This document shows, in pieces, positions 1-5,410 of a DNA stretch of 5,410 nucleotides. A program made the position numbers and the translations under genes. The notes under the pieces were generated by a model. That model saw only the letters and a program-made list of their open reading frames with translations. It ran no database searches and was not told the DNA's origin. The number at the start of each line of letters is the position of its first letter. The stretch's first letter is position 1. Origin of the DNA: JAMXLO01 sp035492535 (GTDB taxonomy: Bacteria > Pseudomonadota > Alphaproteobacteria > Acetobacterales > Acetobacteraceae); contig DATJJM010000254.1 of assembly GCA_035492535.1 (NCBI GenBank), positions 1 to 5,410 of the forward strand. Reading direction: 5' to 3'.

Positions 1-241
1 CGCCTTCGTCACCCTGGAAGACAACGCCATCGCCGGCGGCGCCGGCTCCGCCGTGGCCGAGTGCCTGGCCGCGCACGGCATCACGTTGCCGATCCTGCAC
101 CTCGGCCTTCCAGACGTCTATCTCGAACACGGCAGCCGCGAGGAAGTATTGAGCATGGCCGGGTTGGACCTGCCCGGCATCCGCCAGGCCATTCGCACAC
201 GCTTCCCGCAGACGAACACGCTCAACCAGGCGAGCGCCTAG
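1..241 (+). CDS. dxs: 1-deoxy-D-xylulose-5-phosphate synthase, C-terminal end (5' truncated by window)
   Basis: DXS is a cytoplasmic thiamine-diphosphate enzyme that condenses pyruvate with glyceraldehyde 3-phosphate, the first step of the MEP pathway to isoprenoids. Only the last 79 codons are present: the reading frame is open from base 2 and stops at TAG 239-241. The translation opens with AFVTLEDNAIAGGAGSAVAE and continues through HLGLPD, matching the C-terminal transketolase-like domain of DXS. E. coli DXS has the closely similar VTVEENAIMGGAGSGVNE and NIGLPD at the same place (from memory). The tail after LGLDLPGIRQAIRTRF is short, as is normal for the family. The ThDP-binding and catalytic domains lie outside the window. 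The only methionine-started frame inside begins at base 53, but it is internal and not a real start. The gene is convergent with the M48 protease gene. Identity is secure from the motif block; nothing can be said about its promoter or operon. Confidence 0.93.
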   Translation, partial: AFVTLEDNAIAGGAGSAVAECLAAHGITLPILHLGLPDVYLEHGSREEVLSMAGLDLPGIRQAIRTRFPQTNTLNQASA

Positions 242-274
242 TCCCCGACACTTCCGGGTCCCCCATCCGCCAGG
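242..274. other. Convergent intergenic gap between dxs and the M48 protease gene
   Basis: Only 33 bp separate the dxs stop (TAG, 239-241) from the protease stop (TGA on the minus strand, 275-277). I see only short pairings: CCCG/CGGG at about 244-258, and CGGGT (255-259) with ACCCG just inside the protease gene. No run of T follows on either strand, so no classical intrinsic terminator can be called. Termination of both converging transcripts must use Rho, signals inside the opposite gene, or polymerase collision; that is inference. Confidence 0.6.
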
Positions 275-3200
275 TCACCCGAGATACGGCCGCTCGGCGG
301 CGAACAGCAGACAGCGTGCAGCAATACGCCAGGCCTTGGGCGCCTTCGGGCCAAGCAGGACCACCCCGGCGGCATAGGCTTCGCCTCGTGTATAAGGTGC
401 GACGCCATCAAGCCGGGCTTCCGCCTGAGCCAGATGTCCCTCCTGGGCGAGCTGCAGGAACGTCAGCATCTGGTCGATGCCATGCGATGCTTCGGGCGAG
501 GTGCGCCCGTTGGCGAGGGTGGTTGCGAATTCGTCGCTGCGCCCGTGCTCGCGCATGTTCAGCGCGATCGCAGGCCAGATGCTGCTGCCGCCGATGCCCT
601 GCTCTTCGGGCAGCGCCAGCGCGCGCTGGATCAGTTCTGCCGATGCGCCATCGGATGCCGCGGCCTGACGCAGGATGAAGGTTTCGTCCGGCGTGCGTAT
701 CGCCATCTGCACGGCGCGATCGAGGTCGCCATGCGCAAGCGCGACGTAGGCGCCCATCACGCCTTCGGCGCGCTGCTGATGCTCCAGCGCGCCCATCATC
801 TCCAACTGCGCCGAATCGCCGAACAGATCGCGCAGATCGATACCCGGATTGCGCGCGCGCATGCGACGCATGCGCGCAATTTCCATGACGCCGGCGACAC
901 GCAGTAGCGGCTCGGCATGGATCGCCAAGGTCATCTCCGCCAGTGCGTCGGACCAGTGGGCCTGCCCAGCGGCGGTATAGGCGTCAGCATAGGCAAACCA
1001 GGCATTGTCGGGCCAGCGGCGGCGGCCGGCAGCGAAAGCCGCGTTGCGCTGCTGCTCGTCGTCGATACAGCGCGCCGCCACATAGGCGAGATCCGCTTGC
1101 CCGGACCGACTGGCGGCTCGCGCGCGATCCTCGGCGCAGATCGCCGGGTGCCGCGCGCTCGCAGCGTCCTGGCGCGCGCGCAGTGCAGCCACGTCGGCCG
1201 GATCGCGTGCGAGCCGTGCGGCAAGCACCGCCAGATTGTCGGGTTCGCTGCGCTCCAGTTGCAACCAGTCCAGTAGATACGCCGAGTGCGGCGCGTCCCA
1301 GCGCGAGTGAATGGCGATCAGGGCGGCGCGCTCGGCATCGCTGCGCAACATCTGCAACTGGCTGTCGGGCCGGGCGTCGCCGGCCGCGCTGAGCACGGTG
1401 CGCGTGGCGCCCTCACCGTGTCGTGTCTGCACCGAGTGCGGAGGATCGGTGAACAGATCGTCCGCCGTGGTGGTGAGCCAGCGCGGGTTGCCCAGCGCCG
1501 CATGCGTGGCAGCCCCCTGGGCGGGTCCGTACGTGGCGGTCCACTGCACCAGCGCACTGGCGCCGTCCACATTATAGACGGCGTGACTGTAGGAGCTGCT
1601 GCGGGCCTGGAACGACTCGATCTGGTGCCCTTCCAGGTCGCTGCTACTCACCGCGTGCTCGTCGCCTGGCGCGACGTGTATGGTGTTCGACGCAAACGCC
1701 GCAAGCGTGGTGCTATGCCCATCGATAACCACCCGTACCGGGCGATCCAGCCCATTATGGATCTCGATCGTCTGCGAGGCGATGCTCCAGCCCGCACCGA
1801 CAACCGCACCGACGATGGCACAGGCAACGGCCAGTCGCGCCATCGCCGGCAACACGCCTTGCCCACTCTGGAATCGCTTCCACCAGCCTAGCGTCGGCTT
1901 GCGGACACGACTGCTCGCCGGTGTCACCACCGCGTATTCCTTTGGCACGCCGGGCGCCGGTGGTGCCGGCTCGACTGTGCCACCGTCGCGCAGCTGCCTG
2001 GCAACGGCAGCTTCGCTTTCCAGCAGTTGCTCCAGCGTCGCGTTACGCAGCGCCGTCAGCGATTGTACAAAGTGATTCACCCACGATCCCGCCGCCTTCA
2101 GCCAGGGGTTGATCTGCTTGCGACTGATCTCGCCGAGCGCGAAGTCGCCCAGCATGCCCGTCCAGCTCGACTGCCCCATGCGCAGCATGATTTGTGCGCG
2201 CGGATCGACCTGGCGCGCCTGCCGGTAGATCGAGAGCATGGCTTCGTGCAGATGATCGGCCGCCTTCATCACCTCGGTCACGTCGCTCTTGCTTGCGCGC
2301 GCGGTAGTGGTGGCGATCGCGACCGTTTGGGACAGTGCGGCCTCGAGGTCGCGCAGGTTGGCTAGCGCGTGATCGGCGTAATGCAGCAATGCCGCGAGAC
2401 CCTGCAGATGAACCTGCCAGGCCGGATTGAGCTCGGCAGCAGCGCCTTGGTGCACACTGCGGCAACGCTTGTCCTGTGCCGCAAGGCTCTCCCGTGCCCG
2501 AGCCAGGTCACGCTCCACCTCCGAGATCGCAGCGGGTAGTTGGGCCCGGCTCAGCGATCGGCCGCGGTAATGCACCACGCCGCCCTGCGCCACGTACACG
2601 CCGTCACGCACCGCCACAAGCAATGCATGCTCCTTCTCCAGCTCGCGCAGTTGCTCCAGTTCGGCAGTCAACGATTCCGGATACAGGCGCTCAAGATCAG
2701 CGGCGGTGACATTTGTCGTCGGCGCGGCAAGATCCTCTGCCCGGGCAACGCCCAGTACCGGAGAACGGTTGAGATACAAACCCCGGTAGCCATGGTCGTT
2801 ATAGACGCGGGAAAAATGGCCTTCCAGCCGTTGGATGCTCTCGACCATGTCGGCCGGTTCGGCGCCATCGCGTTTTCCGATCAGATGCGCTGTAACCTGT
2901 TCGCGCAACGCAGATGCCTGGTCAAACAACGCCCATGCGGCGCGGGCATCAATCGGCACCTGCAGGTAGACGCGCTTGGCGTTTTCCTCGCGCTCGTGGC
3001 TGAGCGGATGGGTCGCCCACATCCGTGGCGGTTGCGCCAACTCCGGCTTGAAAAGGCGATATTCCTTGCTGCCGTGCGGCCGCGGAGGCACCTGGCCATA
3101 GTCAGGAATGCCGAGCATGCCGCCCACCAGGGCAAGCGTCCGGGTCTGTATGGCGAACGCGTCGCGGGTTATGCGCCCGGCGGCCAGCTCACGGTTGATG

Positions 3201-4084
3201 AACTGGATCGTGCGATCCCACGCATCATCGGCGGCCGGCATTTTATGCAGTGCGTCGATCAGCGCGTCGCTGCCGGTCAGCGAAACGGAAACCAGGTCGG
3301 CCTGCATTTCCATCTCGCGCGACAGCGCTCGCTGCGCTATCAGCACCACCCTGAACAGCGAATCGATCAGTGCCCGGATCGCCCATACGATCGCCCTTAG
3401 AACGAAGCCGATCCAGGCGATGCGCAGATCGAAGCGGGACAAGCCATCGAGGAACTTGTCCAACGCACCGCGGGTGGCGACGATGTGTCCTGCGATCTGC
3501 TGCGCCGTATAGACCCAGCGGCCGACCGCCATTGAGCGCTGAGCGAAATGGCCGAACTCGTGCGCACACACAGCCTTGAACTCGCTCAGCGACAGCACGT
3601 TGACCAAGCCCAGGCCGATGATCAGATTCTTGCGAGATGGCCATAGCAGGTTGAGCACACTGAGGTCGTAGAACACCGCCGCATTGACCTGACTGGATAC
3701 GTACACTCGATGGGGACGCGGTGCGCCCGCCTCATCGGCCAGGCGATCCAGGAAAGCGAACAGCTTTGGCTGCTCGGCCCGGCCGACTTCGATGCCGTTG
3801 GTGCCCGCGCCGCGACGAATGAAGAACAGCGACTTCAACATGAAGGCGGCCAGGAACCAGGCACCGGCACCGGCGATGAAACCCATGAACGAACTGCTTC
3901 CCGCGACTGCCGCCGCGAACGCGCCGTAGCCCATCCAGACAAACCAGCCAGCCAGCGCGCCGTAGGTCATCACGAATATCGCCAACCCGGCCATGGCCAG
4001 CCAGGCTTGTCGACGATAGCTTCCGCTCGGACGCGCAAAATGCCTGGGAACCGTTGACGGTCCCTGTGGATAGATGTCTTCCAT
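275..4084 (-). CDS. Large membrane-anchored M48-family zinc metalloprotease with C-terminal TPR-like region (1269 aa)
   Basis: This is a putative zinc endopeptidase of the HtpX/Ste24 (M48) family in the inner membrane; its substrate is unknown. The start is ATG at 4082-4084 with AGGGGG four bases upstream. The frame stays open to a GTG at 4171, but that extension lacks a good ribosome site and is basic and unlike a domain. Seen in order: RR before two hydrophobic helices at about 27-51 and 65-89, then a basic FFIRR; zinc motif HEFGH with His175, Glu176 and His179; a hydrophobic but Arg-containing stretch 219-251; EMQAD with Glu259 (third zinc ligand) and Asp263; THP at 358-360, as in M48 proteins; a helical, coiled-coil-prone region about 469-720; a basic stretch leading to a membrane helix 749-770; then about 500 residues with an early beta-rich part (IEIHNGLDRPVRVVIDG) and Ala-rich helical, TPR-like pairs from about 960 to the end. 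The positive-inside rule puts the protease in the cytoplasm and the C-terminus in the periplasm. HtpX is only about 290 aa, so most of this protein is extra. The catalytic residues are intact. The protease call is firm; the TPR call is moderate. Confidence 0.88.
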   Translation of the reverse strand: MEDIYPQGPSTVPRHFARPSGSYRRQAWLAMAGLAIFVMTYGALAGWFVWMGYGAFAAAVAGSSSFMGFIAGAGAWFLAAFMLKSLFFIRRGAGTNGIEVGRAEQPKLFAFLDRLADEAGAPRPHRVYVSSQVNAAVFYDLSVLNLLWPSRKNLIIGLGLVNVLSLSEFKAVCAHEFGHFAQRSMAVGRWVYTAQQIAGHIVATRGALDKFLDGLSRFDLRIAWIGFVLRAIVWAIRALIDSLFRVVLIAQRALSREMEMQADLVSVSLTGSDALIDALHKMPAADDAWDRTIQFINRELAAGRITRDAFAIQTRTLALVGGMLGIPDYGQVPPRPHGSKEYRLFKPELAQPPRMWATHPLSHEREENAKRVYLQVPIDARAAWALFDQASALREQVTAHLIGKRDGAEPADMVESIQRLEGHFSRVYNDHGYRGLYLNRSPVLGVARAEDLAAPTTNVTAADLERLYPESLTAELEQLRELEKEHALLVAVRDGVYVAQGGVVHYRGRSLSRAQLPAAISEVERDLARARESLAAQDKRCRSVHQGAAAELNPAWQVHLQGLAALLHYADHALANLRDLEAALSQTVAIATTTARASKSDVTEVMKAADHLHEAMLSIYRQARQVDPRAQIMLRMGQSSWTGMLGDFALGEISRKQINPWLKAAGSWVNHFVQSLTALRNATLEQLLESEAAVARQLRDGGTVEPAPPAPGVPKEYAVVTPASSRVRKPTLGWWKRFQSGQGVLPAMARLAVACAIVGAVVGAGWSIASQTIEIHNGLDRPVRVVIDGHSTTLAAFASNTIHVAPGDEHAVSSSDLEGHQIESFQARSSSYSHAVYNVDGASALVQWTATYGPAQGAATHAALGNPRWLTTTADDLFTDPPHSVQTRHGEGATRTVLSAAGDARPDSQLQMLRSDAERAALIAIHSRWDAPHSAYLLDWLQLERSEPDNLAVLAARLARDPADVAALRARQDAASARHPAICAEDRARAASRSGQADLAYVAARCIDDEQQRNAAFAAGRRRWPDNAWFAYADAYTAAGQAHWSDALAEMTLAIHAEPLLRVAGVMEIARMRRMRARNPGIDLRDLFGDSAQLEMMGALEHQQRAEGVMGAYVALAHGDLDRAVQMAIRTPDETFILRQAAASDGASAELIQRALALPEEQGIGGSSIWPAIALNMREHGRSDEFATTLANGRTSPEASHGIDQMLTFLQLAQEGHLAQAEARLDGVAPYTRGEAYAAGVVLLGPKAPKAWRIAARCLLFAAERPYLG
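853..875. repeat. Near-perfect 23-bp palindrome inside the M48 gene
   Basis: Arms GCGCGCATGCG (853-863) and CGCATGCGCGC (865-875) are exact reverse complements around a single A. The arms contain two GCATGC hexamers. In the protease frame the stretch encodes a run of Arg and Met (RMRRMRAR) in the TPR-like region. It could form a hairpin in the mRNA, but no run of T or U follows. It may well be a by-product of Arg/Ala codons in a GC-rich genome. Confidence 0.6.
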
Positions 4085-4088
4085 GCTG

Positions 4089-4094
4089 CCCCCT
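4089..4094 (-). promoter_or_regulatory. Ribosome binding site of the M48 protease gene
   Basis: The minus strand reads AGGGGGCAGC-ATG, so a purine-rich AGGGGG lies four to five bases before the ATG at 4082-4084. The spacing is slightly short but usable. This site decides the start at 4084 over the in-frame GTG 29 codons upstream at 4171. Confidence 0.6.
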
Positions 4095-4137
4095 GATGGC
4101 GATGAAATTCGTGGCCCGTACGCTAAATGCCAGAGTC

Positions 4138-4151
4138 GACGAGTGCTCGTC
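4138..4151. repeat. 14-bp inverted repeat overlapping the candidate -35 box
   Basis: The plus strand reads GACGAG-TG-CTCGTC, two perfect 6-bp arms around a 2-bp centre. It lies 54 bp upstream of the protease start codon. Its right arm shares four bases with the candidate -35 TTGACG (4148-4153 on the minus strand). The position would suit a small operator, but no regulator is encoded in the window and one such palindrome can arise by chance. Confidence 0.4.
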
Positions 4152-4227
4152 AAATCCCTCGTAAGGCCCACCGTGGCAAGGAGATCGAACGGACGCTGAG
4201 CGAGCGCCTCTCATGCCGGCTTTTCCG

Positions 4228-5055
4228 TCAGGTAGCCAGCCGGGCAGCGCTGACACGATCACGGTGTTCGAGGTCCCTGGCCGTGAATACCGCCGTGTAC
4301 CCGGCCTGCGTCAACAGCTCACGCGCGGCCTCGCCCTGATTCCAGCCATGCTCGAAAAGCAGCCAGGCGTCGGGGTGCAGGTGGGTGCGGGCGTCGCGCA
4401 CGATGCGGCGGATATCGTCCAGTCCATCGTCGCCCGAGGCCAGTGCGTTGGATGGTTCGTAACGCAGGTCGCCTTGCGCCAGGTGCGGGTCGGCGGCTTC
4501 GATGTATGGGGGGTTGGAGACGATCAGGTCGAAGCGCTGGCCGGCGAGTGGGGCCAGCCAGTCGCCATGCACGAAGCTGACCTTGCCAATGGCATGACGT
4601 TGCGCGTTGCGCTTCGCGACGGCGAGCGCGGCGGCGCTGGCGTCGGTGGCGACCACCCGGGCAAGCGGACGCTCATGCGCGATGGCGAGCGCGATCGCGC
4701 CGCTGCCGGTGCCGAGGTCGGCCACGCTGCAGGCAGCGGCGACCGGCAGGCGTTGCAGCGCCAGCTCCACCAGCAGCTCGGTTTCCGGACGCGGGATCAG
4801 CGTGGCCGGGGTCACTTCCAGGTCCAGCGACCAGAAGCCGCGCCGACCGGTGATATAGGCCACCGGCTCGCCGGCGGCACGGCGTTCGACCAGGATGGCG
4901 TAAGCCTTCTGGACGTCCATATCCAGTTCATCCTCGGCATGGGTGAACAGCCAGCTGCGCGGCCGCTGCAATACGTGCAGCAGCAGCTCCTCGGCGTCGG
5001 CGCGCTCGCCGAGCCGTACAACAGCATCCGCCAGCGCGCCGCGCACGTCAGCCAC
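4228..5055 (-). CDS. prmC: Peptide chain release factor N5-glutamine methyltransferase (275 aa)
   Basis: PrmC (HemK) transfers a methyl group from S-adenosylmethionine to the glutamine of the GGQ motif in release factors RF1 and RF2, which speeds peptide release on the ribosome; it acts in the cytoplasm. The protein has the whole family layout: an N-terminal helical domain with GEPVAYITG at 62-70, LIPRPETELLVE at about 86-97, the SAM-binding loop DLGTGSGAIALA at 113-124, an acidic Asp138 after the second strand, and the substrate-glutamine motif NPPY at 181-184, followed by IEAADPHL. At 275 residues it has the normal length and no disruption. The start is GTG at 5053-5055, preceded by GGAG at 5063-5066 with seven bases between. 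The start overlaps the stop of the upstream membrane-protein gene in the shared sequence GTGGCTGA, which suggests translational coupling. The stop is TGA at 4228-4230. In many bacteria prmC follows prfA; here prfA is not adjacent, and a membrane-protein gene precedes it. Confidence 0.95.
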   Translation of the reverse strand: MADVRGALADAVVRLGERADAEELLLHVLQRPRSWLFTHAEDELDMDVQKAYAILVERRAAGEPVAYITGRRGFWSLDLEVTPATLIPRPETELLVELALQRLPVAAACSVADLGTGSGAIALAIAHERPLARVVATDASAAALAVAKRNAQRHAIGKVSFVHGDWLAPLAGQRFDLIVSNPPYIEAADPHLAQGDLRYEPSNALASGDDGLDDIRRIVRDARTHLHPDAWLLFEHGWNQGEAARELLTQAGYTAVFTARDLEHRDRVSAARLAT

Positions 5056-5410
5056 GAGGCGACTCCGTTGTGGAGACAGGCAGCTGCGGCGGCGTCACGC
5101 CCGGTTTCGGCGGAGGTTTGCGCCAGTAGCCACCGCGCGTCCACGCATCGAACGCCCAGCGCAGCCAGCCGATCAGCGCATTCGCCAGCCACAATGCCCA
5201 CGCCAGCATGGCCAGCTTGTAGACCCACAGCGAGACGCTGAGCACGCCGGCACCAGGCAGCACATTCGCGCTTTGGTCGGCGAACCAGCGCAGGTTCCAC
5301 GCGTCGGAAGCGTTGCCGGCCACGTGCATGTCCGGCAGGCCGAGCAGGCCTTTCGGCACCGCGGCGATCAGCACCACCAGCGCCAGCAGGGTGAGCAGTG
5401 CAAGCCCGAG
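5048..5410 (-). CDS. Unidentified integral membrane protein, C-terminal 120 residues (5' truncated by window)
   Basis: The minus-strand frame is open from the right edge to TGA at 5048-5050, giving the last 120 residues of a longer protein. A GTG at 5375-5377 could be taken as a start, but it lies in the middle of a hydrophobic helix (LGLALLTLLALVVLIAAVPKG) that continues upstream without a stop, so the true start is probably beyond the window. Seen: this first membrane helix at about 1-20; a loop of some 35 residues with GLLGLPDMHVAGNAS and a Trp/Asp-containing part; a second helix at about 58-85 rich in Trp, Leu and Ala (LWVYKLAMLAWALWLANAL); then a short WTRGGYWR stretch and a basic, proline-rich tail that is probably cytoplasmic. 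I do not recognise the family. The gene overlaps prmC by 8 bp and is probably in one transcript with it, which need not mean a shared function. Confidence 0.75.
   Translation of the reverse strand, partial: LGLALLTLLALVVLIAAVPKGLLGLPDMHVAGNASDAWNLRWFADQSANVLPGAGVLSVSLWVYKLAMLAWALWLANALIGWLRWAFDAWTRGGYWRKPPPKPGVTPPQLPVSTTESPRG
5063..5066 (-). promoter_or_regulatory. Ribosome binding site of prmC
   Basis: The minus strand carries GGAG seven bases before the GTG start of prmC. It lies inside the last codons of the upstream membrane-protein gene, so ribosomes finishing that gene would stop right at the prmC start. This supports the GTG start. Confidence 0.6.

Larger units (their letters stand above)
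4085..4227 (-). promoter_or_regulatory. Intergenic region prmC to M48 gene, with weak candidate promoter
   Basis: These 143 bp separate the prmC stop from the protease start. On the minus strand TTGACG (4148-4153) resembles a sigma-70 -35 box, matching five of six consensus bases. CATTTA (4124-4129), 18 bp downstream, is the best-placed but poor -10 candidate. Used together they would give a leader of roughly 30 bases, which fits the ribosome site at 4089-4094. A hairpin GACGCT/AGCGCC (4192-4208) lies just after prmC but has no T run. The region may therefore hold the protease promoter, or may simply be leader inside a longer transcript. Confidence 0.3.

Noticed and set aside
242..280. Possible bidirectional terminator between dxs and the M48 gene
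   Set aside because: Only 4-5 bp stems can be drawn and there is no T run on either strand.
61..678. Open frame of 205 codons on the plus strand across the dxs end and the M48 3' end
   Set aside because: It runs out of frame through the certain dxs C-terminus and then antisense to the protease; its Arg/Pro/Ala-rich product is typical of a shadow.
2540..3400. Open frame of 286 codons on the plus strand opposite the M48 gene
   Set aside because: It is antisense to the M48 catalytic and helical regions, is Arg/His-rich, and shows no domain motif. The minus-strand frame carries the HEFGH and EMQAD motifs.
4085..4171. 29-codon N-terminal extension of the M48 protein from GTG at 4171
   Set aside because: No convincing ribosome site precedes the GTG, the added residues are not domain-like, and the ATG at 4084 has AGGGGG just upstream. 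The extension would also cover the candidate promoter.
4192..4208. Possible terminator hairpin after prmC (GACGCT/AGCGCC, 5-base loop)
   Set aside because: The stem has only six pairs including one G-T, and no run of T follows on the minus strand.
4213..5241. Open frame of 342 codons on the plus strand opposite prmC and the membrane-protein gene
   Set aside because: It lies wholly antisense to prmC, whose motifs are unmistakable. Its product is Gly/Arg/Gln-rich with no recognisable domain, as expected of a shadow frame in GC-rich DNA.
5048..5377. A complete 109-aa membrane protein starting at GTG 5377
   Set aside because: The frame stays open to the window edge and the GTG falls inside a hydrophobic helix, so a truncated longer protein is more likely.

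Overview
The window is GC-rich, gene-dense bacterial chromosome. The protein sequences (DXS and PrmC of proteobacterial type, G/C-ending codons, many long antisense shadow frames) fit a gammaproteobacterium of the Xanthomonadales/Lysobacterales type, for example the Rhodanobacter/Dyella group. That placement is an inference from sequence style, not from a search. No RNA gene, insertion sequence, CRISPR array, phage gene or attachment site could be recognised.

Layout from left to right. (1) Bases 1-241, + strand: the last 79 codons of dxs, 1-deoxy-D-xylulose-5-phosphate synthase of the MEP isoprenoid pathway. (2) A 33-bp convergent gap at 242-274. (3) Bases 275-4084, - strand: one very large gene for a membrane-anchored M48-family zinc metalloprotease of 1269 residues. 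It has two N-terminal membrane helices, an HEFGH catalytic site, a long helical region, a further membrane helix near residues 749-770 and a C-terminal part of about 500 residues, probably periplasmic and partly TPR-like. (4) A 143-bp intergenic stretch at 4085-4227 with the M48 ribosome binding site, a weak candidate promoter and a 6+6 bp palindrome. (5) Bases 4228-5055, - strand: prmC, the release-factor glutamine methyltransferase, starting at GTG. (6) Bases 5048-5410, - strand: the 3' end of an unidentified integral membrane protein gene that runs off the right edge and overlaps the prmC start by 8 bp.

The three minus-strand genes are read in the order membrane protein, prmC, M48 protease. 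The first two are very probably co-transcribed and translationally coupled. The protease may be read through from them or from its own promoter in the 143-bp gap. dxs is a separate unit on the opposite strand, ending tail to tail with the protease gene. dxs and prmC are ordinary housekeeping genes. The least ordinary item is the M48 protein, whose predicted layout puts a cytoplasmic-side protease and a large periplasmic repeat domain on opposite sides of the inner membrane.
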